A DNA stretch of 10,079 bases, taken from the NCBI GenBank assembly GCA_020861055.1, contig JAJBTD010000107.1, positions 1 through 10,079 of the forward strand. The letters are read 5' to 3'. Below the pieces are notes generated by a model that saw nothing but the letters and a program-made list of their open reading frames with translations, did not search any database and was not told where the DNA came from. Source of the DNA: Clostridiales bacterium (GTDB taxonomy: Bacteria > Bacillota > Clostridia > Oscillospirales > Oscillospiraceae). Numbering within the stretch: position 1 is the first letter of the stretch; each line of letters starts with the position of its first letter. This document shows, piece after piece, positions 1 to 6,787 of this stretch. Position numbers and translations under genes: made by a program.

Positions 1-842
1 TTCGAAATTTTGGTTTTGACCTCCTTTATTATCCAACAGGGCGTATATTCTCCCGCAGTGATTCCAACTCGAGATGCTCCCTCCAGCTCGTCCATGGGAA
101 GCTCGTCCGCTTCTTCAATCCAGTAGACGCAGCTGCATCGCTGTCTGCACAGCTCAGCCAGGTGGCGGGTATTGGCGCTCTGGTGGTCACCGATCACGAT
201 CATTACGTCGCTCTGAGCAGCCAGCTCCTGCGCTTCTGACTGCCTCTGGGCGGTAGCAATACATATTGTATCAAATAATTCTGCGTTTGTACACTGTTTT
301 TTTGCAAGATTTTCACAATTTTTCATTGTTGACCGGGTGGAGGTGGTCTGAAAAACAAAGGTGAGCGGCAATTTTCCACGTTTCTCATCCTCTGCCAGCC
401 ATTTTTCGAGGGCCTCCGCATCTTCCAGCACCACCGGACTGCGACACCACCCCGCAATGGCCTTTACCTCCGGGTGGGTGGGTAGGCCTATAATGACCGG
501 CTGGCGGCCCTTTTGCTCTGCCTCCTGCACCAATCGGTGGATACGGGCCACGCTGGGACAGGTGGCGTCGATCACCGGACTTCCCTGTCTGGCCACGCGG
601 TCATAGACCTCCTTGGCCTCTCCATGGGATCGAATCAGGACAGAGGCGCCCTCCGGCACGTCCTCCGGGCGGGTGATCTGTCCCATACCCAGCTCCCTGA
701 GATGGTTGATAACATGCTCATTATGGATAATCTCCCCCAGCATGACGCAGGGCGTCCCCTCCCTGGCGGTCTTTTCCGCCAGGGTCACTGCCCGATTGAC
801 GCCGTAGCAAAATCCGGCAGTCTTTGCAACTGTGACGGTCAT
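1..842 (-). CDS. ispH: 4-hydroxy-3-methylbut-2-enyl diphosphate reductase (IspH/LytB), 3' end cut by the window
   Basis: This enzyme makes the last step of the MEP pathway, reducing HMBPP to IPP and DMAPP with a [4Fe-4S] cluster in the cytosol. The 280 visible codons cover nearly the whole IspH fold. The three cluster cysteines are C12 (in GFCYGV), C95 (in DATCP) and C194 (in DTICIAT). Also present are H40 (GEIIHN), H73 (RSHG), the catalytic HPEV (H123, E125), QTT at 165-167 and S222/N224. The usual TAGAST motif reads TAGEYT (262-267), which puts Tyr at the position of E. coli S269. The ATG overlaps the plsC stop as ATGA, so translation is probably coupled. No stop is reached before base 1. 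In many clostridia IspH is fused to ribosomal protein S1, so the gene may continue that way; the window cannot show it. Codons around 256-335 are more AT-rich than elsewhere. Confidence 0.93.
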   Translation of the reverse strand, partial: MTVTVAKTAGFCYGVNRAVTLAEKTAREGTPCVMLGEIIHNEHVINHLRELGMGQITRPEDVPEGASVLIRSHGEAKEVYDRVARQGSPVIDATCPSVARIHRLVQEAEQKGRQPVIIGLPTHPEVKAIAGWCRSPVVLEDAEALEKWLAEDEKRGKLPLTFVFQTTSTRSTMKNCENLAKKQCTNAELFDTICIATAQRQSEAQELAAQSDVMIVIGDHQSANTRHLAELCRQRCSCVYWIEEADELPMDELEGASRVGITAGEYTPCWIIKEVKTKIS

Positions 843-1489
843 TTGGGTATCCTGCTTTCCAGTGCATAGATTTTTTCCAGCAGCTCGTCCGCCAGCTGAC
901 GCATCTCCTCCGGGGTCGCCTTTTTCCCGGCGATCTGAGGATGATACGGCTCCCCGAATACCATAGTCATCCGGTGGAATTTTCTCGCCCTGGTCAGATA
1001 CACCGGCACAAGGGGCGCCCCGGTTTTCAGGGCAAACATAATCGCCCCCGTCTGGGCCTGGACGTGCTCCCCTTCACGGACACGGGTGCCCTCCGGGAAG
1101 ATAATTAGTTGCGTTCCCTCCTTCAGACAGCGAAGCCCGTTTTTGATGGAGGACATATCATTTTCCCCCCGCCGGACACCGAGGATACCAATCCGGTAAA
1201 GGAGCCACCCCAGTACAGGCGTTTCCAGCAGTTCCTCCTTGGCCATGGTTCGGGGAAAGTGCTTCCGGGTCAGGCCAAAATACATCATGGGCGGATCTAC
1301 CAGAGTGCAGTGTCGGGGGCAGATCACCGCCGGCCCGTCGGGGATATTCTCCCGGCCAATAACCCGAAGATGATAGATCGAGCGATAGATGATAAACAGG
1401 ATACCATAGACCGCAAGATACCAGGGCTTACACTGCTTTGCCGTACGGTAAGGAAACTTTTTCTTTTGCCTCTCCCGCTCCTCACTCAT
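839..1489 (-). CDS. plsC: 1-acyl-sn-glycerol-3-phosphate acyltransferase
   Basis: PlsC adds the second acyl chain to lysophosphatidic acid, giving phosphatidic acid at the inner face of the membrane. The 216-residue length is usual for the short bacterial form. A basic N-terminus is followed by a hydrophobic stretch at about 22-38. The acyltransferase motif HX4D is H60-C-T-L-V-D65. Motif II is seen as GVRRGEND (104-111), motif III as FPEGTR (131-136), and motif IV as LVPVYL (160-165). The HX4D motif is preceded by PR rather than the common N, a mild variation. The ATG at 1489 has AAGGAG at 1500-1505, 10 bases upstream, inside the end of cmk. The gene overlaps cmk by 8 bases and ispH by 4, so the three are almost surely co-translated. 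The acyl donor (acyl-ACP or acyl-CoA) cannot be told from sequence. Confidence 0.93.
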   Translation of the reverse strand: MSEERERQKKKFPYRTAKQCKPWYLAVYGILFIIYRSIYHLRVIGRENIPDGPAVICPRHCTLVDPPMMYFGLTRKHFPRTMAKEELLETPVLGWLLYRIGILGVRRGENDMSSIKNGLRCLKEGTQLIIFPEGTRVREGEHVQAQTGAIMFALKTGAPLVPVYLTRARKFHRMTMVFGEPYHPQIAGKKATPEEMRQLADELLEKIYALESRIPK

Positions 1490-2162
1490 AGCACGCGCGC
1501 TCCTTTACAATCTCCAATATGGCGGAGATGCTCTCCTCCAGGCCGAGCGCTGAGGTGTCCACCAAAACGGCGTCCTCCGCCTGGCGCAGAGGGGCGACGG
1601 CACGATGGGTATCCTGGTCGTCCCGCTGGAGCACCTCCCGAAGCACCTGGTCATAGGGCTCTTCATTGCCCCGCTCCCGCTGCTCCTTCCAGCGTCGTCT
1701 GGCTCGGACCTCTGGAGAAGCGGTGAGGAAGATCTTGACCGTGGCGTCGGGCAGCACGACGGTACCAATATCCCGGCCATCCATAACTACATTCTGCGTT
1801 CTCGCCAGCGACTGCTGCATCTCCAGCAGGAAAGCCCTGACCTGGGGCAGAGCGGAGACAGCCGAGGCGTACATGGCAATCTCCGGCTCCCGGATGGAGC
1901 GGGTGACGTCCTCCCCGTTCAGATACATATGCTGGATGCCGTCCTGCTGAATACGCAGTTCCACAGAAAGCCCCTCCAGCAGAGGGACCACCGCTGCGGC
2001 GTCGCGGGGGGCTGCATTCTGTCGGCAGACAACAAGCCCCACCGTCCGGTAAATCGCCCCGGTGTCCACATAGAGGTAGCCCAGCTGGGCGGCTACTGCC
2101 CGAGCGATGGTACTCTTCCCCGCTCCGGCAGGGCCGTCGATGGCAACACTGACAAACGACAT
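1482..2162 (-). CDS. cmk: (d)CMP kinase
   Basis: Cytidylate kinase phosphorylates CMP and dCMP with ATP, feeding pyrimidine nucleotide pools. Residues are numbered from the chosen ATG (226 aa). The P-loop GPAGAGKST is at about 10-18, the CMP-binding DTGAIYR at 33-39, MDGRDIGTVVLP at 127-138, and the Arg-rich lid RARRRWKEQ at 153-161. The RDDQDTHRAVAPL segment near 180-192 corresponds to the conserved RDxxDxxRxxxPL block, and the protein ends with the usual AxDAxxVDTS motif. The frame can be extended two codons to a TTG at 2168. However, AAGGAG at 2172-2177 lies only 3 bases from that TTG and 9 from the ATG at 2162, so the ATG is preferred. The gene sits 27 bases after the flavoprotein stop and overlaps plsC by 8 bases. 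Confidence 0.95.
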   Translation of the reverse strand: MSFVSVAIDGPAGAGKSTIARAVAAQLGYLYVDTGAIYRTVGLVVCRQNAAPRDAAAVVPLLEGLSVELRIQQDGIQHMYLNGEDVTRSIREPEIAMYASAVSALPQVRAFLLEMQQSLARTQNVVMDGRDIGTVVLPDATVKIFLTASPEVRARRRWKEQRERGNEEPYDQVLREVLQRDDQDTHRAVAPLRQAEDAVLVDTSALGLEESISAILEIVKERACYE

Positions 2163-2189
2163 AGGCAATTGCTCCTTATGATTTGATGA

Positions 2190-3428
2190 TTACTCGTCCC
2201 AGACCGACCAGCAGCCCGCCGTATACCCGGTGGACCAGGCGATCTGGAGATTAAAGCCGCCGGTGTAGCCGTCTACGTCCAGCAGCTCCCCGCAGAGGTA
2301 CAGTCCCGGAACCAGTTTGGAGGCCATGGTGGACGGGTCGATCTCTGAGACGCGCACGCCGCCGGAGGTGACAATGGCATCCCGAACGGGCCTGGGACCG
2401 ATGACAGCGACGCTGAACTGTTTCAGCACCCGCAGCAGAGCGTGGCGCTGCTCCCTGGTCAGGTCATGCACCTTCGTCTCCGGCGGAATACCGGAGCGGC
2501 GGATCACCTCCGGAATCAGCTTCTGCGGCAAAAGCGCATTCAGGCTGTTCTGGAAATCCCGGTTGGCATTCTGCTGGAAATCCCGCAGCAGCCGGGTATC
2601 CAGGGTTTTGTCGTCCAGAGCGGGTTTCAGGTCGATATCCACCGTATATTTCATATGGTCGAAATCCCGCATATGGGCGCTGGCGCTGAGGATCACCGGG
2701 CCGGAGAGCCCGAAATGGGTGAACAATAACTCCCCAAAATCCCGGTACAGCACCTTCCCGTCCTGATTTCTCACCTGGATAGCGATGTTGCGCAGGCTCA
2801 GCCCCTGGAGCGCCCGGCAGCATTCCTCCGCTGCCAGAGGGACCAGGGAGGCCCTGGCAGGCTCCACGGTATGGCCCAGCGCCTTTGCCATGGCGTAGCC
2901 GTCCCCGGTGGAGCCGGTGTCCGGGTAGGACAGGCCGCCGGTGCAGAGGATGACCCGATCAGTGGTGAGGCGTCTCCCGTTTTCCAGTCTGACGCCGGCG
3001 ACAACGCCGTTTTCCGTCAGGACAGCGACCGCCCGACCCGTGCGGATGCGGACACCGGCCTCCTCCATCGCCCGAACCAGAGCGTCGGCCACGTCATCCG
3101 CCCGGTCGGACTGGGGAAAGACCCGGTTGCCCCGTTCTGTTTTCAGTGGCACCCCCAGCTCCTCGAAGAACGTCTTCACGTCAGAGGGGCCGAGCTGGCT
3201 CAGGGCGCTATATAGGAAACGGCTGTTTCGAGGGACGTTTTGCAGCACCTCCGCGGGAGTGCAGTCGTTGGTGACATTGCATCTCCCCTTCCCGGTGATG
3301 CGGAGCTTGCGCCCCAGCTTCCGGTTCCGGTCCAGAAGCGTGACCTCTCCCCCCTGTCGGGCGGCGGTCAGCGCGGCCATCATGCCGGCAGGTCCGCCAC
3401 CGATGACCAGGATACGTCTTTCGTTCAA
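2190..3428 (-). CDS. HI0933/BaiN-like NAD(P)/FAD-dependent oxidoreductase
   Basis: This is a flavoprotein of the HI0933 family (also annotated BaiN-like or aminoacetone-oxidase-like). The substrate of most members is unknown. Numbered from the chosen start (412 aa), the FAD-binding GGGPAG is at 10-15, followed by the family signature GKGRCNVTN at 46-54. TGGLSYPDTGSTGDG is at 163-177, and the C-terminal block GLYLCGELLDVDGYTGGFNLQ at 375-395 re-contacts FAD. The longest frame starts at an ATG at 3476, but that would overlap the regulator gene by 32 bases and add a tail the family lacks. I prefer TTG at 3428: GGGAG at 3438-3442 is 9 bases upstream, and the protein then begins MNERRILVIGGG, as in relatives. 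It lies 16 bases after the rpiR-type stop and precedes cmk, a common clostridial order. Function stays open. Confidence 0.9.
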   Translation of the reverse strand: MNERRILVIGGGPAGMMAALTAARQGGEVTLLDRNRKLGRKLRITGKGRCNVTNDCTPAEVLQNVPRNSRFLYSALSQLGPSDVKTFFEELGVPLKTERGNRVFPQSDRADDVADALVRAMEEAGVRIRTGRAVAVLTENGVVAGVRLENGRRLTTDRVILCTGGLSYPDTGSTGDGYAMAKALGHTVEPARASLVPLAAEECCRALQGLSLRNIAIQVRNQDGKVLYRDFGELLFTHFGLSGPVILSASAHMRDFDHMKYTVDIDLKPALDDKTLDTRLLRDFQQNANRDFQNSLNALLPQKLIPEVIRRSGIPPETKVHDLTREQRHALLRVLKQFSVAVIGPRPVRDAIVTSGGVRVSEIDPSTMASKLVPGLYLCGELLDVDGYTGGFNLQIAWSTGYTAGCWSVWDE

Positions 3429-3444
3429 ATGGATTAACTCCCTA

Positions 3445-4311
3445 TCAGTTGCCGGAGGGCTTGTCATAGACCTCATACTTGGCCCAGATCTCCTCCAGCT
3501 TGCTCAGGGTCACCTGGAGCTCCTTGTCCTTCTTCCGGCTGACCGCCACGATCAGAGCGTTGACCAGGCTCAGGGGGGCCACCAGCGAATCCACGAAGGA
3601 AGCCATGTCGCTCTTGGCGATCAGGGCAAAGTCCGCCAGAGGAACCAGAGGCGACGCCTTGCTGTCGGTGATCGCCACCACCTGCGCTCCCCGGCTTTTT
3701 GCGTATTCCATGGTGGTAACGGTGCGCTTGGAGTACCGGGGGAAGGACAGACCGATAAACACGTCGTCAGCATCCACATGGATGGTCTGCTCAAAGACCT
3801 CGCTGATGGAGACGGTGTCGATGTTGATGACCCGCTCGAAGATATACTGAAAATAGAATGCCAGGAAATCAGCCAGCACGCTGGCGGAGCGGACGCCCAG
3901 AACGTAGATATTCCGGGCGTTGCAGATCGCGTCTACCGCTCTGGCAAAGCTCTCCCGGTCGATCTCATCCAAGGTAATGCGGATCTTGTCCATATCAGAC
4001 TGCATGACCGTGGAGAGCACGTCCTGATCGCCGATCCGGTCGTTGGTGACCTCGATCCGCTGCACCGAGGTCAGCTTGTTCCGGATCATCTCCTGCAACG
4101 CCTTTTGCATGCTGGGATAGCCGTCATAGCCCAGCCCGGCGGCAAAGCGGACCACGGTGGATTCGCTGACGTTCACTGTCTTGCCCAGCTTGCTGGCGGT
4201 CATAAAGGCCGCCTTGTCATAATAGTTGAGGATGAAGTTTGCAATCAGCTTTTGGCCCTTGGAGAAGCTGCTCATATTTTCCTGGATGTTTGCCAAAATG
4301 TCGCCGGACAT
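3445..4311 (-). CDS. MurR/RpiR-family transcriptional regulator (HTH-SIS)
   Basis: The 288-residue protein has the two-domain RpiR layout. The N-terminal helix-turn-helix includes TASKLGKTVNVSESTVVRFAAGLGY (about 38-62). A SIS sugar-phosphate-binding domain spans about 121-250, with NIYVLGVRSASVLADFLAFYF near 134-154, DDVFIGLSFPRYSKRT near 182-197, and VVAITDSKASPL near 211-222. The family usually senses sugar phosphates or amino-sugar derivatives; the ligand here is unknown. The frame extends to a GTG at 4353 with no ribosome site. ATG at 4311 has AAGGA at 4321-4325 with a 9-base gap and is preferred. No sugar-uptake or sugar-metabolism gene lies beside it. It is the first gene of a run leading into the flavoprotein, cmk, plsC and ispH. 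A candidate promoter and inverted repeat lie upstream, consistent with autoregulation. Confidence 0.92.
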   Translation of the reverse strand: MSGDILANIQENMSSFSKGQKLIANFILNYYDKAAFMTASKLGKTVNVSESTVVRFAAGLGYDGYPSMQKALQEMIRNKLTSVQRIEVTNDRIGDQDVLSTVMQSDMDKIRITLDEIDRESFARAVDAICNARNIYVLGVRSASVLADFLAFYFQYIFERVINIDTVSISEVFEQTIHVDADDVFIGLSFPRYSKRTVTTMEYAKSRGAQVVAITDSKASPLVPLADFALIAKSDMASFVDSLVAPLSLVNALIVAVSRKKDKELQVTLSKLEEIWAKYEVYDKPSGN

Positions 4312-4388
4312 ACGCTCCCGTCCTTCCCTGGATTCAAGGTGTATCTCGTGCACAGACTGCTAAAAGGGTGGGGCAACGAAAACCAGGC

Positions 4389-4407
4389 GTTCCGGCTCCG
4401 CCGGAAC
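4389..4407 (-). other. Perfect 8-bp hairpin in the leader of the regulator gene
   Basis: GTTCCGGC at 4389-4396 pairs perfectly with GCCGGAAC at 4400-4407 around a 3-base loop. On the minus strand the stem is followed only by a short GGTTTTCG, so it is a poor intrinsic terminator. It falls between the proposed start of transcription (about 4442) and the ATG at 4311, so it would sit in the 5' leader. It might end leftover rluB transcripts, act as an attenuator or stabilise the leader. The fold is seen directly; the role is a guess. Confidence 0.5.
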
Positions 4408-4448
4408 TGCCCGCTCCCTCTGACTGCCCTTTTCTGAATTCTATGCAT

Positions 4449-4477
4449 ATCATACCGGAGGAGGGGGAAAAAAGCAA
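4449..4477 (-). promoter_or_regulatory. Candidate sigma-A promoter for the RpiR-type regulator operon
   Basis: On the minus strand TTGCTT (4472-4477) is followed by a 17-base spacer and TATGAT (4449-4454). These match the -35 and -10 consensus at 4 of 6 and 5 of 6 positions. The predicted start is near 4442, giving a leader of about 130 bases. The location in the gap between two same-direction operons fits. No experimental support is available. Confidence 0.55.
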
Positions 4478-4483
4478 GAGCAA

Positions 4484-4512
4484 TTTGCAAGTTTTCATTT
4501 CATTCTTGCAAA
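4484..4512. promoter_or_regulatory. Inverted repeat upstream of the -35 box; possible operator
   Basis: TTTGCAAG at 4484-4491 and CTTGCAAA at 4505-4512 form a perfect 8-bp inverted repeat with a 13-base AT-rich centre. The half-site centres are 21 bases apart, about two helical turns. It lies 6 bases upstream of the candidate -35 box. That suits an operator or activator site, perhaps for the RpiR-type protein itself. On the minus strand CTTGC followed by TTTTTT (4468-4478) could pair with the same GCAAG arm, so a weak rluB terminator is the alternative reading. Confidence 0.45.
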
Positions 4513-4542
4513 ATTCCCGTCATAGCAGTCCAGGCCGCCGTT

Positions 4543-5250
4543 TTACTCCCGCCGGAGAGCGTCCAGCTCCTCCCCGGTCAGCCAACGCCAGTGTCCGCAA
4601 GGCAAAGACCCAAGCCGGAGTTTTCCCTCTCTGACCCGGCGCAGCCGGTAAACCGTCAGCCCGGTAGCGGCGCACATCCGGCGCACCTGGCGGTTTTTGC
4701 CCTGGGTAATGGTGACGGTGAGCAGCGCCGTCTCCCCCTCTGCGCGCAGAGCGGAGACCTTCGCCCCCTGGAACCGGTCCCCGTCCACCGTCATAGGGCG
4801 GCGGAGCAGAGGCAGCGCCTGCTGCACCGGGCCGGAGACCCGGACCTGGTATTCCTTCTCCACCTGATGGCTGGGGTGGGTCAGCCGGTTGGCAAGGCTC
4901 CCGTCGTTGGTCATCAGCAGCAAACCCTCGGAGTTCAGATCCAGCCGTCCCACCGGGTAGAGCCGCATTCCACAGTCAGCGACCAAATCGGCCACTGTGG
5001 GCCTCCCCTGCTCGTCGGACAGGGTACTCACATAGCCTCTTGGCTTGTTCAGCATGAGACAGACTGTCTCCGGCTTTTGGCCCACGGGAACGCCGTCCAC
5101 AGTGATCTCGTCCCGCTCCGGGTCGGCCTTCTGGCCTACAGAGACAATTTCCCCGTTGACGGCAATTCTGCCCTCCCGCAGCCAGGTCTCAGCCTGGCGG
5201 CGGGAGAGCAGTCCGTATTCGGAGAGAATTTTACTGATACGCTCCTCCAT
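4543..5250 (-). CDS. rluB: RsuA/RluB-family pseudouridine synthase
   Basis: The enzyme converts a specific uridine in rRNA to pseudouridine; RluB acts on helix 80-93 region uridines of 23S rRNA. The 235 residues begin with an S4 RNA-binding domain (about 2-55: ISKILSEYGLLSRRQAE, then GRIAVNGE). The catalytic motif GRLDLNSEGLLL is at 101-112, with D104 as the nucleophile. The family motif ITQGKNRQVRRM is at 181-192. Length and position next to a carboxypeptidase gene fit RluB better than RsuA or RluF, but target choice is inferred. The ATG shares one base with the preceding stop (TGATG) and there is no strong ribosome site, so translation probably depends on coupling. It is the last gene of its operon; no strong terminator follows. 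Confidence 0.92.
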   Translation of the reverse strand: MEERISKILSEYGLLSRRQAETWLREGRIAVNGEIVSVGQKADPERDEITVDGVPVGQKPETVCLMLNKPRGYVSTLSDEQGRPTVADLVADCGMRLYPVGRLDLNSEGLLLMTNDGSLANRLTHPSHQVEKEYQVRVSGPVQQALPLLRRPMTVDGDRFQGAKVSALRAEGETALLTVTITQGKNRQVRRMCAATGLTVYRLRRVREGKLRLGSLPCGHWRWLTGEELDALRRE

Positions 5251-6329
5251 CAGTTGACCACAATAGCCCCATAGAGCAGGTCTACCGTGCCAATGACCTC
5301 CCCATTGACCGTGTAGGTGGCGGTGCCTGCCACTTCGCCCTTAGAGACGGCGCCGCTGACCTTGCTGGGCAGGGAGATGCTACACAAAATGGGAGCGTCC
5401 GAAGAGGAGGCAACAGAGGCAGTCAGGGTGCTGGCCGCCAGCAGGGGTACATCCTGATTGCCAATATGGAAGGTGGCGACCTCCTCTCCCTTTTCACAGA
5501 GGACATTGGCGGGATAGTTCTCGAAGGCCCAGTCATAGAGGTTTTCGTGATCCTCGTAGTCGTTGGCGTCGTTCAGAGTGACGATGATAAACTTGGAGCC
5601 GTCCCGCTCGGCGCAGGAGACCAGCGTCCGTCCCGCCAGGGTGGTCCAGCCGGTCTTGACGCCGATGCAGCCGTCCATGAGCTGGAGCAGATTGTTGTGG
5701 TTCTCGATCTCGTAGCCCCCGATCTCGATGTACCAGGTGGAGACGATCTTGGCAAACAGCTCGTTCTGCATGGCCACCTGGGCCAGAACCGCCATATCCC
5801 TGGCGGTAGAGTAGTTGTCCTCGTCCACCAGGCCGTTGGTGCTGCTGAAATGGGTGTTGGTCATCCCCAGCTCCTCCGCCTTGGCGTTCATCATCTCGAT
5901 AAAGGCGTCCTCGTCTCCATCGGCACAGGCCTCCGCCAGAGCCACGGCGGCGTCGTTGCCGGAGCGGAGCATGGTGCCGTAGAGCAGTACCTCAAAGGTC
6001 ACAGTGTCCCCGGCCTCCAGATAAAGGGAGGTGCCTCCCTCATCGGAGCTGGCAGCGTGCTCCGAGACGGTATAGGTTTCGTCCAGCCGCTCATCGTCCA
6101 GCGTCATGTCCTCCACTGCCAGATAGGCCGTCATGATCTTGGTGATACTGGCAATAGGCCGCTGTTCGTCGGCGTTCTTCTCGTAGATGATCTGGCCGGT
6201 ATAGGCGTCCATGACCACAGTGGAGGTGGCCGAATCCTCCGGCGCGTCCTCCGCAGCGGAGGCGGCGGGAATCATGCCCACCACCAGCAGCAGGGACAGG
6301 ACGACCCCCAGGATTTTTCTACACTTCAA
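5250..6329 (-). CDS. Secreted D-alanyl-D-alanine carboxypeptidase (DacB/DacF-type PBP, peptidase S11)
   Basis: This low-molecular-weight penicillin-binding protein trims the terminal D-Ala of peptidoglycan stem peptides outside the membrane. The 359 residues start with a signal peptide: KCRK, a hydrophobic core at about 6-20, and a likely cleavage after AASA near 25. The S11 active site is complete: S61-I-T-K64, SGN at 123-125, KTG at 225-227. A beta-rich C-terminal domain (about 278-359) follows. The protein ends YGAIVVN without the usual amphipathic anchor helix, so it may be soluble or loosely held. The start is TTG at 6329 with GAGGTG about 7 bases upstream; no better codon is near. It follows gerW by 38 bases and abuts rluB. 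Synteny resembles Bacillus dacB, a spore-cortex enzyme, but spmA and spmB do not follow it here. A spore role is inferred. Confidence 0.92.
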   Translation of the reverse strand: MKCRKILGVVLSLLLVVGMIPAASAAEDAPEDSATSTVVMDAYTGQIIYEKNADEQRPIASITKIMTAYLAVEDMTLDDERLDETYTVSEHAASSDEGGTSLYLEAGDTVTFEVLLYGTMLRSGNDAAVALAEACADGDEDAFIEMMNAKAEELGMTNTHFSSTNGLVDEDNYSTARDMAVLAQVAMQNELFAKIVSTWYIEIGGYEIENHNNLLQLMDGCIGVKTGWTTLAGRTLVSCAERDGSKFIIVTLNDANDYEDHENLYDWAFENYPANVLCEKGEEVATFHIGNQDVPLLAASTLTASVASSSDAPILCSISLPSKVSGAVSKGEVAGTATYTVNGEVIGTVDLLYGAIVVN

Positions 6330-6367
6330 GCTGTTTCACCTCAGTTGATATTTCTTGGGAGCGTGGC

Positions 6368-6787
6368 TCACTGGGCCTGCTCTTCCTCCGGTTTCTTCTT
6401 GCTCTGCATCTCGGAAATGACGGCGGTGATCTTGTCCACCACCTCCGGGACCAGATTGATGGCCTTCTCCACCGTGCCGTCAGGCATGGGATTGGCGTTG
6501 ATAATGCGCACATTGTCCCCGTGAACGACGAGGAAGGAGACCGGCACCACGCTGACCCCCGCTCCGGAGCCGCCGCCGAAGCAGTTGGCTTTGTCCGCAG
6601 GCAGATTCTTGGGCACGAAGTCAGAGCCGCCGGAGGCAAAGCCCACGCTGACCTTGGAGATGGGGATGACGGTGACGCCGTCCGGGGTGGTGATGGGCTT
6701 GCCGACGACGGTGTTGACGTCCACCATCTCCTTCAGCCGCTCCATCGTCATGTTCAGCACGTCATTGATCGGATGCTTCTGTTCCAT
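6368..6787 (-). CDS. ytfJ: GerW family sporulation protein (YtfJ)
   Basis: The 139-residue protein matches the GerW/YtfJ family, in Bacillus a spore protein needed for normal germination; its biochemical role is unknown. It shows the family pattern: a short helical N-terminus (INDVLNMTMERLKEMVD, 7-23), VVGKPITTPDGVTVIPISKVSVGFASGG at 27-54, a Gly-rich GGGSGAG at 71-77, VSVVPVSFLVV at 78-88, and an acidic, Lys/Glu/Gln-rich tail. The frame extends to an ATG at 6823, but AGGAGGG at 6796-6802 lies 8 bases from the ATG at 6787, which is therefore the likely start. The gene begins inside the last codons of the DUF2953 gene (26-base overlap). The same DUF2953-GerW pairing is known as ytfI-ytfJ. Its presence is the best evidence here that the organism forms spores. 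Confidence 0.9.
   Translation of the reverse strand: MEQKHPINDVLNMTMERLKEMVDVNTVVGKPITTPDGVTVIPISKVSVGFASGGSDFVPKNLPADKANCFGGGSGAGVSVVPVSFLVVHGDNVRIINANPMPDGTVEKAINLVPEVVDKITAVISEMQSKKKPEEEQAQ

Noticed and set aside
2941..4437. 498-codon plus-strand open frame
   Set aside because: It runs antisense across the flavoprotein and the regulator gene, both with clear family motifs, and its own product is low-complexity with no recognisable domain. It is a by-product of GC-rich codon third positions.
4272..4490. 72-codon minus-strand frame in the leader of the regulator
   Set aside because: It starts upstream of the proposed promoter -10 box and runs out of frame into the regulator gene. No ribosome site, no recognisable product.
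5466..6524. 352-codon plus-strand open frame
   Set aside because: Antisense to the carboxypeptidase with its intact SxxK, SGN and KTG motifs. The product is Gly/Val/His-rich with no known fold.
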